DNA from: Bartonella rattimassiliensis 15908
Lineage (GTDB): Bacteria; Pseudomonadota; Alphaproteobacteria; Rhizobiales; Rhizobiaceae
Assembly (NCBI RefSeq): GCF_000278215.1
Contig: NZ_JH725066.1
Span: 124,001-188,000 of the forward strand
Length of the DNA stretch: 64,000 bases
Direction: 5' to 3'
Below the pieces are notes generated by a model, which saw only the letters and a list, made by a program, of their open reading frames with translations, had not been told where the DNA came from and did not search any database. Shown here piece after piece: positions 55,005 through 64,000 of this stretch (positions are counted from its first letter, which is position 1; each line of letters begins with the position of its first letter). Both the position numbers and the translations under genes were made by a program.

Positions 55005-55954
55005 TCAACAAAAAATATATCTAAAATCATAATATTTTAAGAAGTTTCTTATAGCGCTAAAATCGAGCAAATATCGTTTTTTTGATATAGATTTTACATA
55101 CCAAAATTACATTTTAAAATAAAACGTATAATTGCACTTTTAAAGATCTTTCAAAGAAAAACATTTTTAGGAGCGCATAACATAAAATGTTCTTTTTTAG
55201 GTTGTAACGTTTTTTGAAAATAATCTTTAGAAACAAAAACTGTCTTTTGGGCTTAAAAAAAGCTTTATAAAAGCTTTTCAATTTAAAAAAACGTAAGAAT
55301 TTTCGTTTTATTTCATTGAACGCATTGTAGGATGAAATTTAATGCCAACATAGATGTTTTTCATCTGATCATGATTTTGGAGCTGCATGAGAAGGACAAA
55401 ACAATCCGTTTGGTCTTGGATCAAAGAAACCATTAGGTGCCCTGTAGGCGTTCTCTTGATCCTAAAAATCTAGAATTGTTGTCTCTTCGATAAACATGGA
55501 TCTGAGTTCATGATTTTTGTGAGCGTACAAAAAGTTTGAGAGGTGTTAATCTCTCACTTTATTGATGTATGCACACACGAAGAGAATTCTACTTATTCTC
55601 TCAATCGAAATTTGAATTACATTAATATATTGAGTATTTATGCAAATAAATTAAATAATTTTAGTTTCACAGCACTACATTACACATCTTACCATTTTTT
55701 TAAATAAACTTTTTCCAGAACTCCTCTTTAATTGATAATTAGGTCATTTTTTTGAAAGATTTTGAAAAATACTGTAAGTTTTAAACATACTTTGAAATCA
55801 GATTTTGTTAAATTACTTCCTTTTATGGATGCTTTTATTCTAGTTGAAGTTTGTTTTCTAAAAAGGAACGGTTTTTCAGTTAAAAAACTCATAAGTTTTC
55901 AACACGATTTTCACTTTTTCTTGTTTTTGTATTTAAAATTCATATGTCGATATT

Positions 55955-56548
55955 TTATTTTTCTTCTGTCATGATCGCTTGTTCAATTTTGGGTAGAAAT
56001 TTTTTTTGATAAATTTGCCATGTTAAGGGACCAATGTGTTTGGCAATAATAATGTTCTCTTTATTCAAGAGAAAGGTTTCTGGTGGTCCATATACACCCC
56101 AGTCAATGGCTGTATATCCGGAAACATCAAAGCCAATAAATTTAAAAGGATTACCAAAACTGTTTAAAAAGCGCAGAGCATTTGCTTTGTTATCCTTATA
56201 ATTAATACCAATCAGATCAAAACGTTTATCGTGTGCAATTTTCATAAGAAGAGGATGTTCTTCACGACAAGGTAAACACCAAGAACTCCAAAAATTGACT
56301 AATGTGACACGTCCTTTAAACTGTTTTGAATCGAGATAGCTTTTCTGATCAAGGAGAGGAAGATGTGTATTAGGGACAGGTTTTTCAGCCAAGGTGTTTG
56401 GGATAAGAGAAGGATCTTGAGGATATTTTTGACCTATAAAATTGAAAAAAAGCACTGTGAGGAGAAGAAAAAGCACAAATGGTCCCAAAAGGATCAACAA
56501 AACAGGCAAAGATCTATTTTTTTTAAGTTTTGGTGTGGTGTTTTTCAT
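55955..56548 (-). CDS. ccmG: Thiol:disulfide interchange protein CcmG/DsbE
   Basis: Membrane-anchored periplasmic thioredoxin that reduces apocytochrome c before haem attachment. The 197-residue protein has one N-terminal membrane helix (about 14-37) and the thioredoxin fold with WCLPC (C91, C94) in VTLVNFWSSWCLPCREEHP, the DLIGINYKDN strand and GVYGPPETFLL with the cis-Pro. The chosen ATG overlaps the ccmD stop; a longer frame to 56644 exists but lies within ccmD. Last gene of the ccmABCDG operon. Confidence 0.95.
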   Translation of the reverse strand: MKNTTPKLKKNRSLPVLLILLGPFVLFLLLTVLFFNFIGQKYPQDPSLIPNTLAEKPVPNTHLPLLDQKSYLDSKQFKGRVTLVNFWSSWCLPCREEHPLLMKIAHDKRFDLIGINYKDNKANALRFLNSFGNPFKFIGFDVSGYTAIDWGVYGPPETFLLNKENIIIAKHIGPLTWQIYQKKFLPKIEQAIMTEEK

Positions 56549-56775
56549 TATACTTTGTCTTTTTGTGATAGTTCTTTTTTGTTCAGGCGTTGGAGAATTT
56601 TTCTTTGATATAGGGCTTTGCAAAGAATATATCCAATAAGACATAAAAGGGATATCGCAGATAGCATATAGCTTAAAACAACAATTTGCTCGTGTTTAAG
56701 GGTTTTGAGGAAAAAATCAATTTTCTGAGATAGATTTCCTAAAAGTCCGTTGTGGATACCATTTAGGTCGAGCAT
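56548..56775 (-). CDS. ccmD: Haem exporter protein CcmD
   Basis: Small 75-residue membrane protein that stabilises CcmE in the haem handling complex. One membrane helix at about 32-54 is followed by a basic tail (YQRKILQRLNKK), the family pattern. Assigned by size, topology and position between ccmC and ccmG; it overlaps both by a few bases. Longer at the N-terminus than the shortest family members. Confidence 0.82.
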   Translation of the reverse strand: MLDLNGIHNGLLGNLSQKIDFFLKTLKHEQIVVLSYMLSAISLLCLIGYILCKALYQRKILQRLNKKELSQKDKV

Positions 56776-57542
56776 GATGAGGAGTCCTGTTGTTGTACAC
56801 GACGGGATTTTTTAATTTGAAGTATTTGGATATAACGATGATTGATTTCATTTCGCATCGCCATTAAATAGAGCGTGATGAACATAAAGATGAAACAAAA
56901 TAGCATTGTAATAAGGGGCCATAACATAGCATTGTCGATTGTGGGGCCTCCAGCACGTAACAGTGATGCTGGTTGATGCAATGTATTCCACCAATTAACG
57001 GAAAATTTAATAATAGGAATATTAACAAATCCAACAAGTGTAAGAATTGCAGTAGCGCGAGCAGCTTTTCCTTGGTTATCAAAAGAACGTCCAAGTAGGA
57101 TAATAGCAAGATAGATAAAAAGCAGAATTAAAACTGATGTCAACCGTGCATCCCATACCCACCATGTTCCCCATGTAGGTTGCCCCCAAAGTGCTCCTGT
57201 CATGAGAGCCAAGGCGGTAAAAGTTGCCCCAATGGGTGCACCACATTTGAGTGCTACATCAGCAAGATGATATTTCCAAATCAAATTTCCTAATGCTGCT
57301 GCACTCATTGTTATATAACAGAGTGTAGACAACCATGCAAAGGGTACATGAAGGTACATAATTTTAACAGTAATGCCCTGTTGATAGTCATCAGGGGAAT
57401 GCATCACAAGAATAAGTCCTAGGGTAAGGAAACACAATGTTATTCCGGCTAACCAAAGTAAAATCATTTTGCTTATTTTCATGAAACGAGTAAAGCTTAT
57501 AGGGAGTGACCTTATTTTGTATGTGCGAGATATTTCATTCAT
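56763..57542 (-). CDS. ccmC: Haem exporter protein CcmC
   Basis: Inner-membrane protein of the haem handling family that loads haem onto CcmE. The 259-residue protein has six helices and the tryptophan-rich haem-binding motif WGTWWVWDARLTS in the loop after GALWGQPT. His residues flank it in the loop near MYLHVPFAWLS and in NWWNTLHQP. It starts 45 bp after ccmB. Confidence 0.95.
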   Translation of the reverse strand: MNEISRTYKIRSLPISFTRFMKISKMILLWLAGITLCFLTLGLILVMHSPDDYQQGITVKIMYLHVPFAWLSTLCYITMSAAALGNLIWKYHLADVALKCGAPIGATFTALALMTGALWGQPTWGTWWVWDARLTSVLILLFIYLAIILLGRSFDNQGKAARATAILTLVGFVNIPIIKFSVNWWNTLHQPASLLRAGGPTIDNAMLWPLITMLFCFIFMFITLYLMAMRNEINHRYIQILQIKKSRRVQQQDSSSCST

Positions 57543-57587
57543 GTAATTATAATAGGCTTAGTTTTGCTATACGGCAATCATCTTTTA

Positions 57588-58253
57588 TTATTCATATAAA
57601 AGCTTGAGCGTTATAGCAGCAACAAAAGAGCTAAAAAGACTCAACAAAAGTGAAAAAGCGCTAAGAAGAGCTAAGGAAGCGAGAAAAGAGGCATTTGGAT
57701 TTGTTGGAGCTGTAGCAGCGGAAACGCCAAAAATCATAATTGGAATGATCCATGGCAAGATAATGATGAAAATAAGAAGAGTGCTGTGCAACAATGAAGT
57801 TGCGAGTGCTGCTCCTATAGCACCAATAAAAATAATGGCAGGTGTTCCGCATAAAAGGGTTAGCATTGTTGTAAAAGTTATTGTTACATCTAAATGGAGC
57901 ATGAGAGCTAAAATGGGCGTAGCAAAAATGAGAGGAAGCATTGTTCCTACCCAATGAGCAAGGCATTTAGTAAAGACAATTAGTGTAAAACTTTGTCTTT
58001 GTCCTGAAAGGATAAATTGGTCGAGATTTCCATCATTGCGATCAATTTGGAAAAGTTTATTCAGATTGAGGAGTCCTGCGAGAAGGGCTCCCAACCACAA
58101 TATACCTGGCCCTATTTGTGCGAGAATTTTGGGATCTGGTCCAATAGCAAAGGGGGTTATGACAACAATAGCGATAAAAAACAATAGTCCTGTTAGTGAA
58201 GATGCTTGTGGCGCTAATAATAGTTTAAGATCACGCCAGAATAGTGCTTTCAT
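57588..58253 (-). CDS. ccmB: Haem exporter protein CcmB
   Basis: Membrane partner of the CcmAB ABC transporter that releases holo-CcmE from CcmC. The 221-residue protein has six hydrophobic helices and family segments ALFWRDLKLLLAPQASSL at the N-terminus, DRNDGNLDQFILSGQR and LAHWVGTMLPLIFATPILAL. It lies 11 bp after ccmA. Confidence 0.93.
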   Translation of the reverse strand: MKALFWRDLKLLLAPQASSLTGLLFFIAIVVITPFAIGPDPKILAQIGPGILWLGALLAGLLNLNKLFQIDRNDGNLDQFILSGQRQSFTLIVFTKCLAHWVGTMLPLIFATPILALMLHLDVTITFTTMLTLLCGTPAIIFIGAIGAALATSLLHSTLLIFIIILPWIIPIMIFGVSAATAPTNPNASFLASLALLSAFSLLLSLFSSFVAAITLKLLYE

Positions 58254-58264
58254 TTTATTCTTTC

Positions 58265-58876
58265 CTAGAGAGGTAAAAATTTTTCTAGAGCGATTTTATG
58301 GTTTTCTGGAATACCTAGGGAATTGTGAGTCGCGGCGATAATCATACCACCTTGATTGAGATGACGCTGAAAAATATGAGTAAGGAGTTTCTGAGCATGG
58401 TTATCAAGACCAGATATTGGTTCATCTAAAATCCAAATAGGCCGATAGGCAAGCAAAAGGCGGGCAATAGCTACACGTCTTTGTTGCCCAGTTGACAGAG
58501 CGTTAAAGGGTAAATGTTTAAGGTCAGAAAGACCAATGTCTGCAAGGGCTTCATGCACAAAGCGTACATGTTGACCATAAAACTCTCCCCAAAATTGCAA
58601 ATTATCAATGACAGATAAGAGAGATTTCATAGCATTGTGAGGCCCAAGATAATGGCATACTGTTGCAACAGGGTATGTTTGTTCATGGTCTTTAAGGATT
58701 ATATGACCTTCAGCGGCTTCAAGAAGACCAGCAATGATTCGTAACAATGTAGATTTTCCAATACCATTTGGTCCAGTGATTGTCATAAGTTGCTGTGGAA
58801 ATAAACAAAAAGAAAGATCCTTGAACAGAATTTCTTCGTTTCTGTAAGCGGCTAAATCTTTACCTGATAATACCAT
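58265..58876 (-). CDS. ccmA: Cytochrome c biogenesis ATPase CcmA
   Basis: ATPase of the CcmAB complex, 203 residues. It has Walker A GPNGIGKSTLLRI (about 35-47), the signature LSTGQQRRVAIARLLL, Walker B IWILDEPISGLD and the switch His in AATHN. First gene of ccmABCDG. The other cytochrome c maturation genes (ccmE, ccmF, ccmH) are not in this window. Confidence 0.95.
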   Translation of the reverse strand: MVLSGKDLAAYRNEEILFKDLSFCLFPQQLMTITGPNGIGKSTLLRIIAGLLEAAEGHIILKDHEQTYPVATVCHYLGPHNAMKSLLSVIDNLQFWGEFYGQHVRFVHEALADIGLSDLKHLPFNALSTGQQRRVAIARLLLAYRPIWILDEPISGLDNHAQKLLTHIFQRHLNQGGMIIAATHNSLGIPENHKIALEKFLPL

Positions 58877-59176
58877 ATGATTGCCTATTTTTCTTTAATT
58901 TTCATATTCTTTATTGCATTATAGAATAAAAAAACGCGTTTTTTATGCAATTGTACCTAGAATAGTTCTAGAAATAGCTCTATAAGAGACACCTTACATC
59001 AATATTTGGTGTAGAATGGTTTCTGGCGCTGATTTCCGCATTTGCCTATGAGAAGGTGGAAGGGGGGAAATGGATAGTGGAGGTATTGCGTCTGCGCTCA
59101 AGCTGCGACCTTGACTCGTAGTTTGTGTTGTTCATTCCTGGAAATTAGGTTGTTTGTAGTATGAGGGTGGACAGTC
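58877..59176. other. Region between divergent ccmA and acnA
   Basis: A 300-base region that should hold both promoters. The half nearer acnA is less AT-rich than usual spacers (about 59030-59170) and probably forms the acnA leader. I found no recognisable operator. Confidence 0.45.
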
Positions 59177-61864
59177 ATGACTCAAATTGATAGCTTTAAT
59201 TGTCGCAGAACGTTAAATGTTGGTGGCAAAGAATATACTTATTATAGCTTGATCGAAGCGGAGAAGAATGGACTTAAAGGTATTTCCCATTTGCCGTTTT
59301 CGATGAAAGTTATTCTCGAAAATTTATTGCGATTTGAAGATGGTCGCACAGTTAAAAAAGAAGATATCCTGAATGTTTCGAAGTGGTTAAGCGACAAAGG
59401 AAGAGCGGGAGCAGAAATTGCCTATCGTCCTGCACGTGTTCTTATGCAGGATTTTACAGGTGTTCCTGCAGTTGTTGATCTTTCTGCAATGCGTGATGCT
59501 ATGGTTAAACTTGGGGGTAACGCTGAAAAAATCAATCCTCTCATACCCGTTGATCTCATTATTGATCACTCAGTTATTGTTGATGACTTTGGCAATCCCA
59601 TGGCTTTTAAGGAAAACGTTGAACATGAATATGAACGCAATGGTGAGCGCTATCGTTTCCTTAAATGGGGTCAGCAAGCCTTTCAAAATTTTCGCGTTGT
59701 TCCTCCAGGAACAGGAATTTGTCATCAGGTTAACCTAGAATATTTAGCACAGTGCGTGTGGATGAAGAATGAAGATGGGTGTGAGACGGTTTATCCTGAT
59801 ACCTGTGTTGGAACTGATTCGCATACGACGATGGTGAATGGTCTGGGTGTTTTAGGTTGGGGGGTTGGTGGTATTGAAGCAGAAGCAGCCATGCTAGGCC
59901 AACCTGTTTCTATGTTATTACCTGAAGTGATTGGTTTTCGTTTAACAGGTAGGCTTAAAGAAGGGGTAACAGCTACCGATCTCGTATTGACTGTAACCCA
60001 AATGTTACGCCAGAAGGGTGTTGTGGGTAAATTTGTCGAGTTTTTTGGTCCTGGTTTGGAGCATATGACGCTTGCTGATAGGGCAACGATTGGCAATATG
60101 GCTCCTGAATATGGAGCAACGTGTGGTTTTTTTCCAATTGATAGGGAAACAGTACGTTATCTCAATATGACGGGGCGTGATGAAAATCGGGTTGCCTTAG
60201 TAGAAGCTTACTCTAAAGCACAAGGGATGTGGCATAACGAAATAGTAGCTCATACCATTTTTAGTGATACAATTGAATTAGATATGGGAACCGTTGTACC
60301 TTCTATGGCTGGTCCTAAACGTCCAGAAGGACGTATTGCATTGGAAAATGTTGGTCAAGGTTTTGAGAAGGCATTAGTTGAAGATTATAAGAAAACTTCT
60401 GGGCAAGATGACCGCTATCAGGTTGAAGGTGAAGAATATACGCTTGGTCATGGTGATGTGGTAATTGCTGCGATTACTTCCTGTACGAATACATCGAATC
60501 CAAATGTTCTTATTGCAGCAGGTCTTTTGGCACGAAATGCTGTGGCCAAAGGTCTCAAGAGTAAACCATGGGTAAAAACTTCTCTTGCACCTGGTTCACA
60601 AGTTGTTGAGGCTTACCTTCAAAATTCTGGTCTGCAAAAAGATTTAGATGCGTTAGGATTTAACTTAGTAGGGTTTGGGTGCACAACATGTATTGGAAAT
60701 TCTGGTCCTTTGCATTCAGCTATTTCCAAAACAATTAATGACAATGGTATCATTGCGGCTGCAGTTCTTTCAGGAAATCGTAATTTTGAAGGGCGTGTTT
60801 CTCCTGATGTGCAAGCGAATTATTTAGCTTCGCCACCGTTAGTGGTTGCCCATGCGCTCATTGGAACGGTATGTAAAGATTTAACCAAGGAACCTCTTGG
60901 TGAAGACTCAGATGGTCAACCAATTTATTTGAGAGATATTTGGCCAACTTCTCAGGAAATACAGGAGTTTATCGAAGAAAATGTTACGCGTCAGATTTTT
61001 GCTGAAAAGTATGCAGATGTCTTTAAGGGAGATGAAAATTGGCAAAAAGTTCAGATCCCTACGGGTTCTACTTATTCTTGGGATGAACAATCTACATACG
61101 TACGCAATCCACCTTATTTTGATGATATGCAGAAAACGCCTGATGTTTTACCAGATATTAAGGATGCACGGATTTTAGGTTTGTTTGGTGATAAAATCAC
61201 GACGGATCATATTTCTCCTGCTGGTTCTATTAAGGCCGCTTCTCCTGCTGGACAATATTTAATGGATCACGGTATTAAGGTGGTTGATTTTAATCAGTAT
61301 GGAACGCGCCGTGGGAATCATGAAGTTATGGTTCGTGGAACCTTTGCCAATATTCGCATTCGTAATTTCATGTTAGGTGAAAATAGCCGAGAAGGGGGAT
61401 ATACGATTCATTATCCGTCAAAGAAAGAACAAGCTATTTACGACGCTGCAATGGCGTATAAACAAGAAGGTGTTCCGCTCGTTGTTTTTGCTGGTATTGA
61501 ATATGGCAATGGCTCATCCCGCGATTGGGCTGCCAAAGGGACTAATCTTCTTGGTATCAAAGCAGTGATTGTGCAATCTTTTGAAAGGATTCATCGTTCT
61601 AATCTTGTTGGTATGGGCATTGTTCCCTTTGTTTTTGAAGAGGATGTCAGTTGGAAATCTTTAGGCTTAAAGGGAGATGAAAAGGTAACAATTGAAGGGA
61701 TTCATGATTTGAAACCTCGTCAAAAGACTGTAGCGATAATTACTTTTTCTGATGGTACAGTAAAAACCGTTTCATTATTATGCCGTATTGATACTGAAGA
61801 TGAGCTAGATTATTTGCATCATGGTGGAATTTTGCAATATGTCTTGCGTAAACTAGCTATTTAA
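59177..61864 (+). CDS. acnA: Aconitate hydratase A
   Basis: TCA-cycle enzyme interconverting citrate and isocitrate with a [4Fe-4S] cluster. The 895-residue protein is of the AcnA/IRP1 type, with cluster ligands C436 (AAITSCTNTSNP), C502 and C505 (GFGCTTCIGNSGPL). DTCVGTDSHTTMVNGLGVLG and, in the C-terminal swivel domain, SRDWAAKGTNLLGIKAV with FERIHRSNLVGMG are also present. Full length. The protein is a possible mRNA-binding regulator when its cluster is lost, as known for the family. Confidence 0.97.
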   Translation: MTQIDSFNCRRTLNVGGKEYTYYSLIEAEKNGLKGISHLPFSMKVILENLLRFEDGRTVKKEDILNVSKWLSDKGRAGAEIAYRPARVLMQDFTGVPAVVDLSAMRDAMVKLGGNAEKINPLIPVDLIIDHSVIVDDFGNPMAFKENVEHEYERNGERYRFLKWGQQAFQNFRVVPPGTGICHQVNLEYLAQCVWMKNEDGCETVYPDTCVGTDSHTTMVNGLGVLGWGVGGIEAEAAMLGQPVSMLLPEVIGFRLTGRLKEGVTATDLVLTVTQMLRQKGVVGKFVEFFGPGLEHMTLADRATIGNMAPEYGATCGFFPIDRETVRYLNMTGRDENRVALVEAYSKAQGMWHNEIVAHTIFSDTIELDMGTVVPSMAGPKRPEGRIALENVGQGFEKALVEDYKKTSGQDDRYQVEGEEYTLGHGDVVIAAITSCTNTSNPNVLIAAGLLARNAVAKGLKSKPWVKTSLAPGSQVVEAYLQNSGLQKDLDALGFNLVGFGCTTCIGNSGPLHSAISKTINDNGIIAAAVLSGNRNFEGRVSPDVQANYLASPPLVVAHALIGTVCKDLTKEPLGEDSDGQPIYLRDIWPTSQEIQEFIEENVTRQIFAEKYADVFKGDENWQKVQIPTGSTYSWDEQSTYVRNPPYFDDMQKTPDVLPDIKDARILGLFGDKITTDHISPAGSIKAASPAGQYLMDHGIKVVDFNQYGTRRGNHEVMVRGTFANIRIRNFMLGENSREGGYTIHYPSKKEQAIYDAAMAYKQEGVPLVVFAGIEYGNGSSRDWAAKGTNLLGIKAVIVQSFERIHRSNLVGMGIVPFVFEEDVSWKSLGLKGDEKVTIEGIHDLKPRQKTVAIITFSDGTVKTVSLLCRIDTEDELDYLHHGGILQYVLRKLAI

Positions 61865-62104
61865 ATGCCTTTGTTTATTGAGGAATATCTTTGAATTATT
61901 GAGCTATAAAGTTGTGCACAAAGAGTTTGGCTTCGTTTTTTAGTTTGTCTTTGAAAATTTAATTGACGTTGGCTTTGAGATTACGCTATAAGCCAGATGG
62001 GTTTTAAGCAGCTTTATAGTTTTGCTTGTGTTAGGTTTGTTTTTATTGGTAGAGTTGTTTATTAAGACTCATTTTACCAAGATATTGAAAGAAAGATTAT
62101 ATTT

Positions 62105-62371
62105 ATGGCGAATACACCTTCTGCTCGAAAAGCGGTGCGCAAGGTTGCAGTACGCACACAGGTTAATAGGGCCCGCCGTTCACGTGTTCGTACTTTTATG
62201 CGTAAGTTTGATGATGCTTTAGCTGGTGGCGATAAAGCATCTGCAGAAATTGCATTTAAGAATTTTGAACCTGAGATTATGCGTGCGGTTTCTAAAGGGG
62301 TTTTTCATAAAAATGCTGCTGCGAGGAAAGTGTCTCGTTTAGCTAAACGTTTGAAGGTTTTTAGCGTTTAA
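62105..62371 (+). CDS. rpsT: 30S ribosomal protein S20
   Basis: An 88-residue basic protein of the 30S subunit. It begins [20 protein letters not shown] and has the S20 pattern with [15 protein letters not shown] and the C-terminal [19 protein letters not shown]. It lies upstream of dnaA, an arrangement common in this group. Terminated by a strong hairpin. Confidence 0.96.
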   Translation: MANTPSARKAVRKVAVRTQVNRARRSRVRTFMRKFDDALAGGDKASAEIAFKNFEPEIMRAVSKGVFHKNAAARKVSRLAKRLKVFSV

Positions 62372-62397
62372 GCTTTTTCTTTTTTATTGGGAATCAG

Positions 62398-62426
62398 GCT
62401 GGTATCCGCAAGGATACTGGCTTTTT
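62398..62426 (+). terminator. Rho-independent terminator of rpsT
   Basis: A 10-bp stem, GCTGGTATCC (62398-62407) / GGATACTGGC (62412-62421) with G-U pairs, closed by the stable tetraloop GCAA and followed by TTTTT. Confidence 0.93.
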
Positions 62427-62515
62427 GTTTATTGTTTCAAAAAAATTATTGAAAATAAGAATCGATAATGATTCTCCTCTTGAAAAAGGAGAGAAAGTTT
62501 ATAGGGGAAGTATGG

Positions 62516-62538
62516 TTATCCACAAGCTTTGTGGATTT
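62516..62538. promoter_or_regulatory. Inverted pair of DnaA boxes
   Basis: TTATCCACA (62516-62524), a perfect match to the consensus box, faces TGTGGATTT (62530-62538, complement AAATCCACA, one mismatch). The shared core ATCCACA/TGTGGAT forms a 7-5-7 dyad. Confidence 0.75.
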
Positions 62539-63071
62539 TTACAGAGTCTTTTTTGTCAAGCATTTTATTTTTTTTTTTAAAATCTGAAGTGATTCTTTAA
62601 TTATTAGTAATAATAAGAGAAAAAACTGAATTGAATCAATAATTTTTCTCGTTCCTCATTGATCTACGCATTATTTCCATTTTTTTTGATCTTGTTTTGG
62701 CCTCTTGCATTTTACCTCTGCTGTTTTGTATGGTTTTCATGAGAGCTAAAAAACGTGAAGGGATTACATCAGCATGTTATTAGATATTTTGTTGAGTGCG
62801 AGGTGCTTTGATTGAGGCTTTTTAAAGCTTTAGTGTTGAGTAGGTTTTCTGATGGTTTTTTGGTTTTTTTGATTGGTATGTTTACCGTTTTAGAAGGATT
62901 GATCATATCATGAGTGCAAATAAATCTTACTGGTCATCTTTGTTAGTGGGGTTGTAATGAGGCTATCCTAGGGGAGGGTAAGTGATCTTATTTGGGGTAG
63001 GGCGTTTTGCTTTTGCTAGATTCATTTTAGCTGTTGGGCAGGACAGAAATTTATTTTTATCAGGATGAAAG

Positions 63072-64000
63072 ATGGTGGATAAATTGAACTCTAAAGCTAG
63101 TTCCTTTAAAAGGGTCTCGGTGAATATTCTGCCGGCAGAGAACATAATAAAGAATAGGATTACGGATTGTGATAGGGCTGTTTTTAGAAATTCTTCTATA
63201 GAGCCTTCTCTTGTTTCAGAGGAGGAAAGTGCAGCGGCTTTTGTCCGTGTTATGGCGCAATTAAAGGCGCAAGTTGGTGTTGAGGCTTATACCAGTTGGT
63301 TTGGTCGTGTGAAGCTTGCTGAATATAGTCATACTCTTATAAAGCTTTCTGTTCCTACCGCTTTTTTACGTTCATGGATTAACAATCACTATGGTTCTCT
63401 TTTAACTCATTTATGGAAACAAGAGAATTCGGCGATTCTTCGTGTTGAAGTTGTCGTTCGCGGTATGGAGCGTGTTTCAAGAGATGTTGTTTGTAAAACC
63501 AGTGCGCCTTCTGTTGTGCTGGAAGAGCAGGCGGCTTCATCTTTTGTGGAGAGTTGTGTAGAGCATTCAGTCAAGAATTCTCAGACTGGAGTTTTTGGAT
63601 CTCCCCTTGATTCTCGTTATACTTTTGAAAGTTTTGTTGAAGGAGCTTCTAATCGGGTTGCTTTAGCGGCTGCGCGTTCAATTGCGGAGGGCCACAAAAG
63701 TGCTTTGCGTTTTAATCCTCTTTTTATTCATGCATCTGTTGGTTTGGGAAAAACACATTTGCTTCAAGCAATTGCTTCTTCTGCATTGAAGCGTTTAACG
63801 TCTGCACGTGTTATTTATTTAACTGCTGAATATTTTATGTGGCGTTTTGCAACGGCTATTCGTGATAATGATGCTCTTTCTTTTAAAGAACAGCTTCGTG
63901 ATATCGACCTTTTGATTATTGATGATATGCAGTTTTTGCAGGGTAAGTCGATACAACATGAGTTTTGCCATTTGCTTAATATGCTGCTTGATAGTGCAAA
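63072..64000 (+). CDS. dnaA: Chromosomal replication initiator DnaA, 5' part
   Basis: N-terminal 309 codons of DnaA; the gene runs off the right edge. I chose the ATG at 63072, the first in frame after a TGA at 63066. Domain I begins near [19 protein letters not shown] and includes [11 protein letters not shown]. The AAA+ domain III shows [18 protein letters not shown], the Walker [13 protein letters not shown] (K227) and the Walker B region [13 protein letters not shown]. About 55 residues precede domain I, so a later start is possible. Domain IV (box binding) is outside the window. Confidence 0.95.
   Translation, partial: MVDKLNSKASSFKRVSVNILPAENIIKNRITDCDRAVFRNSSIEPSLVSEEESAAAFVRVMAQLKAQVGVEAYTSWFGRVKLAEYSHTLIKLSVPTAFLRSWINNHYGSLLTHLWKQENSAILRVEVVVRGMERVSRDVVCKTSAPSVVLEEQAASSFVESCVEHSVKNSQTGVFGSPLDSRYTFESFVEGASNRVALAAARSIAEGHKSALRFNPLFIHASVGLGKTHLLQAIASSALKRLTSARVIYLTAEYFMWRFATAIRDNDALSFKEQLRDIDLLIIDDMQFLQGKSIQHEFCHLLNMLLDSA

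Larger units (their letters stand above)
53501..55954. other. Long gene-poor region with plasmid-type relic
   Basis: About 2.45 kb with a reverse copy of the interspersed element (53685-53920), the relic of a Rep_3 replication initiator (54330-55004), and further AT-rich sequence (55005-55954) in which I recognise nothing. No intact gene is supported; a 70-codon frame at 55762-55974 runs into ccmG and looks random. Confidence 0.6.
62372..63071. promoter_or_regulatory. dnaA upstream region
   Basis: A 700-base AT-rich region between rpsT and dnaA without a gene. It holds the rpsT terminator, an inverted pair of DnaA boxes (62516-62538) and seven GANTC sites, six of them within 62391-62637. Those are the expected inputs for DnaA autoregulation and CcrM/GcrA control. 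In alphaproteobacteria the replication origin is often elsewhere (near hemE or the par genes), so I do not call it oriC. Confidence 0.6.

Noticed and set aside
55762-55974. 70-codon plus-strand frame before ccmG
   Set aside because: Phe/Leu/Lys-rich random composition and antisense overlap with ccmG.
56361-56379. Sequence 17 of 19 identical to the Tn5 mosaic end used in sequencing adaptors
   Set aside because: It lies in the intact ccmG frame, coding for a plausible PVPNTHL segment, and differs at two positions; adaptor carry-over would be exact and break the gene.
62372-63071. Origin of replication at dnaA
   Set aside because: Only one pair of DnaA boxes is clear and alphaproteobacterial origins are often away from dnaA; genome-wide skew would be needed.

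Overview
The window looks like a Bartonella chromosome (Alphaproteobacteria, Hyphomicrobiales). Evidence is the low GC, a GcrA regulator, a 2,856-residue NdvB/ChvB-type cyclic beta-1,2-glucan synthase, a class II (CP4-like) AroA, a SitABCD metal importer, the TIGR02300, DUF1150 and Tim44-like proteins typical of rhizobia, and wide gene-poor gaps full of decayed sequence. The genus is an inference from gene content and AT-rich style; I cannot fix the species.

Layout. 1-7.5 kb: the 3' end of lepA, dapD divergent from a LOG-family gene, the def-fmt-truA operon, rmuC and an SLT-type lipoprotein. 7.5-9.75 kb: a gene-poor stretch ending in tRNA-Ala(GGC). 9.75-14.2 kb: a TIGR02300 gene divergent from aroA-cmk-rpsA. 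14.3-24.35 kb: the glucan synthase and pncB. 25.6-30 kb: a YbaN-like gene and the tightly overlapping sitABCD operon with a dyad operator candidate upstream and a terminator downstream. 30.8-35.1 kb: rpmI-rplT-pheS-pheT. 35.2-39 kb: nth, an Hsp20-DUF1150 pair and ilvD. 40.4-48.3 kb: mutS, maeB, secB, fxsA, a Tim44-like gene and an Smr gene. 49.3-53.5 kb: gcrA, then argD, a wrecked argF and hslO. 54.3-55 kb: a wrecked plasmid-type Rep_3 initiator. 55.9-58.9 kb: the ccmABCDG cytochrome c maturation operon. 59.2-64 kb: acnA, rpsT and the 5' part of dnaA, which runs off the window.

Most genes are housekeeping. Within the window, dapD (lysine/diaminopimelate) and argD may be functionally linked: with argF dead, argD probably survives because its product can serve as the DapC aminotransferase of the succinylase pathway. 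gcrA and a dense cluster of GANTC sites upstream of dnaA point to methylation-linked cell-cycle control.

The most unusual feature is in the gaps. At least seven, probably nine, diverged copies of one interspersed element of about 200-250 bp (sometimes with a further 5' module) lie in both orientations between genes. Copies end with a shared AT-rich terminus and have a shared internal block, but no intact reading frame. I could not match this family to a named element. It is the best candidate here for something undescribed.
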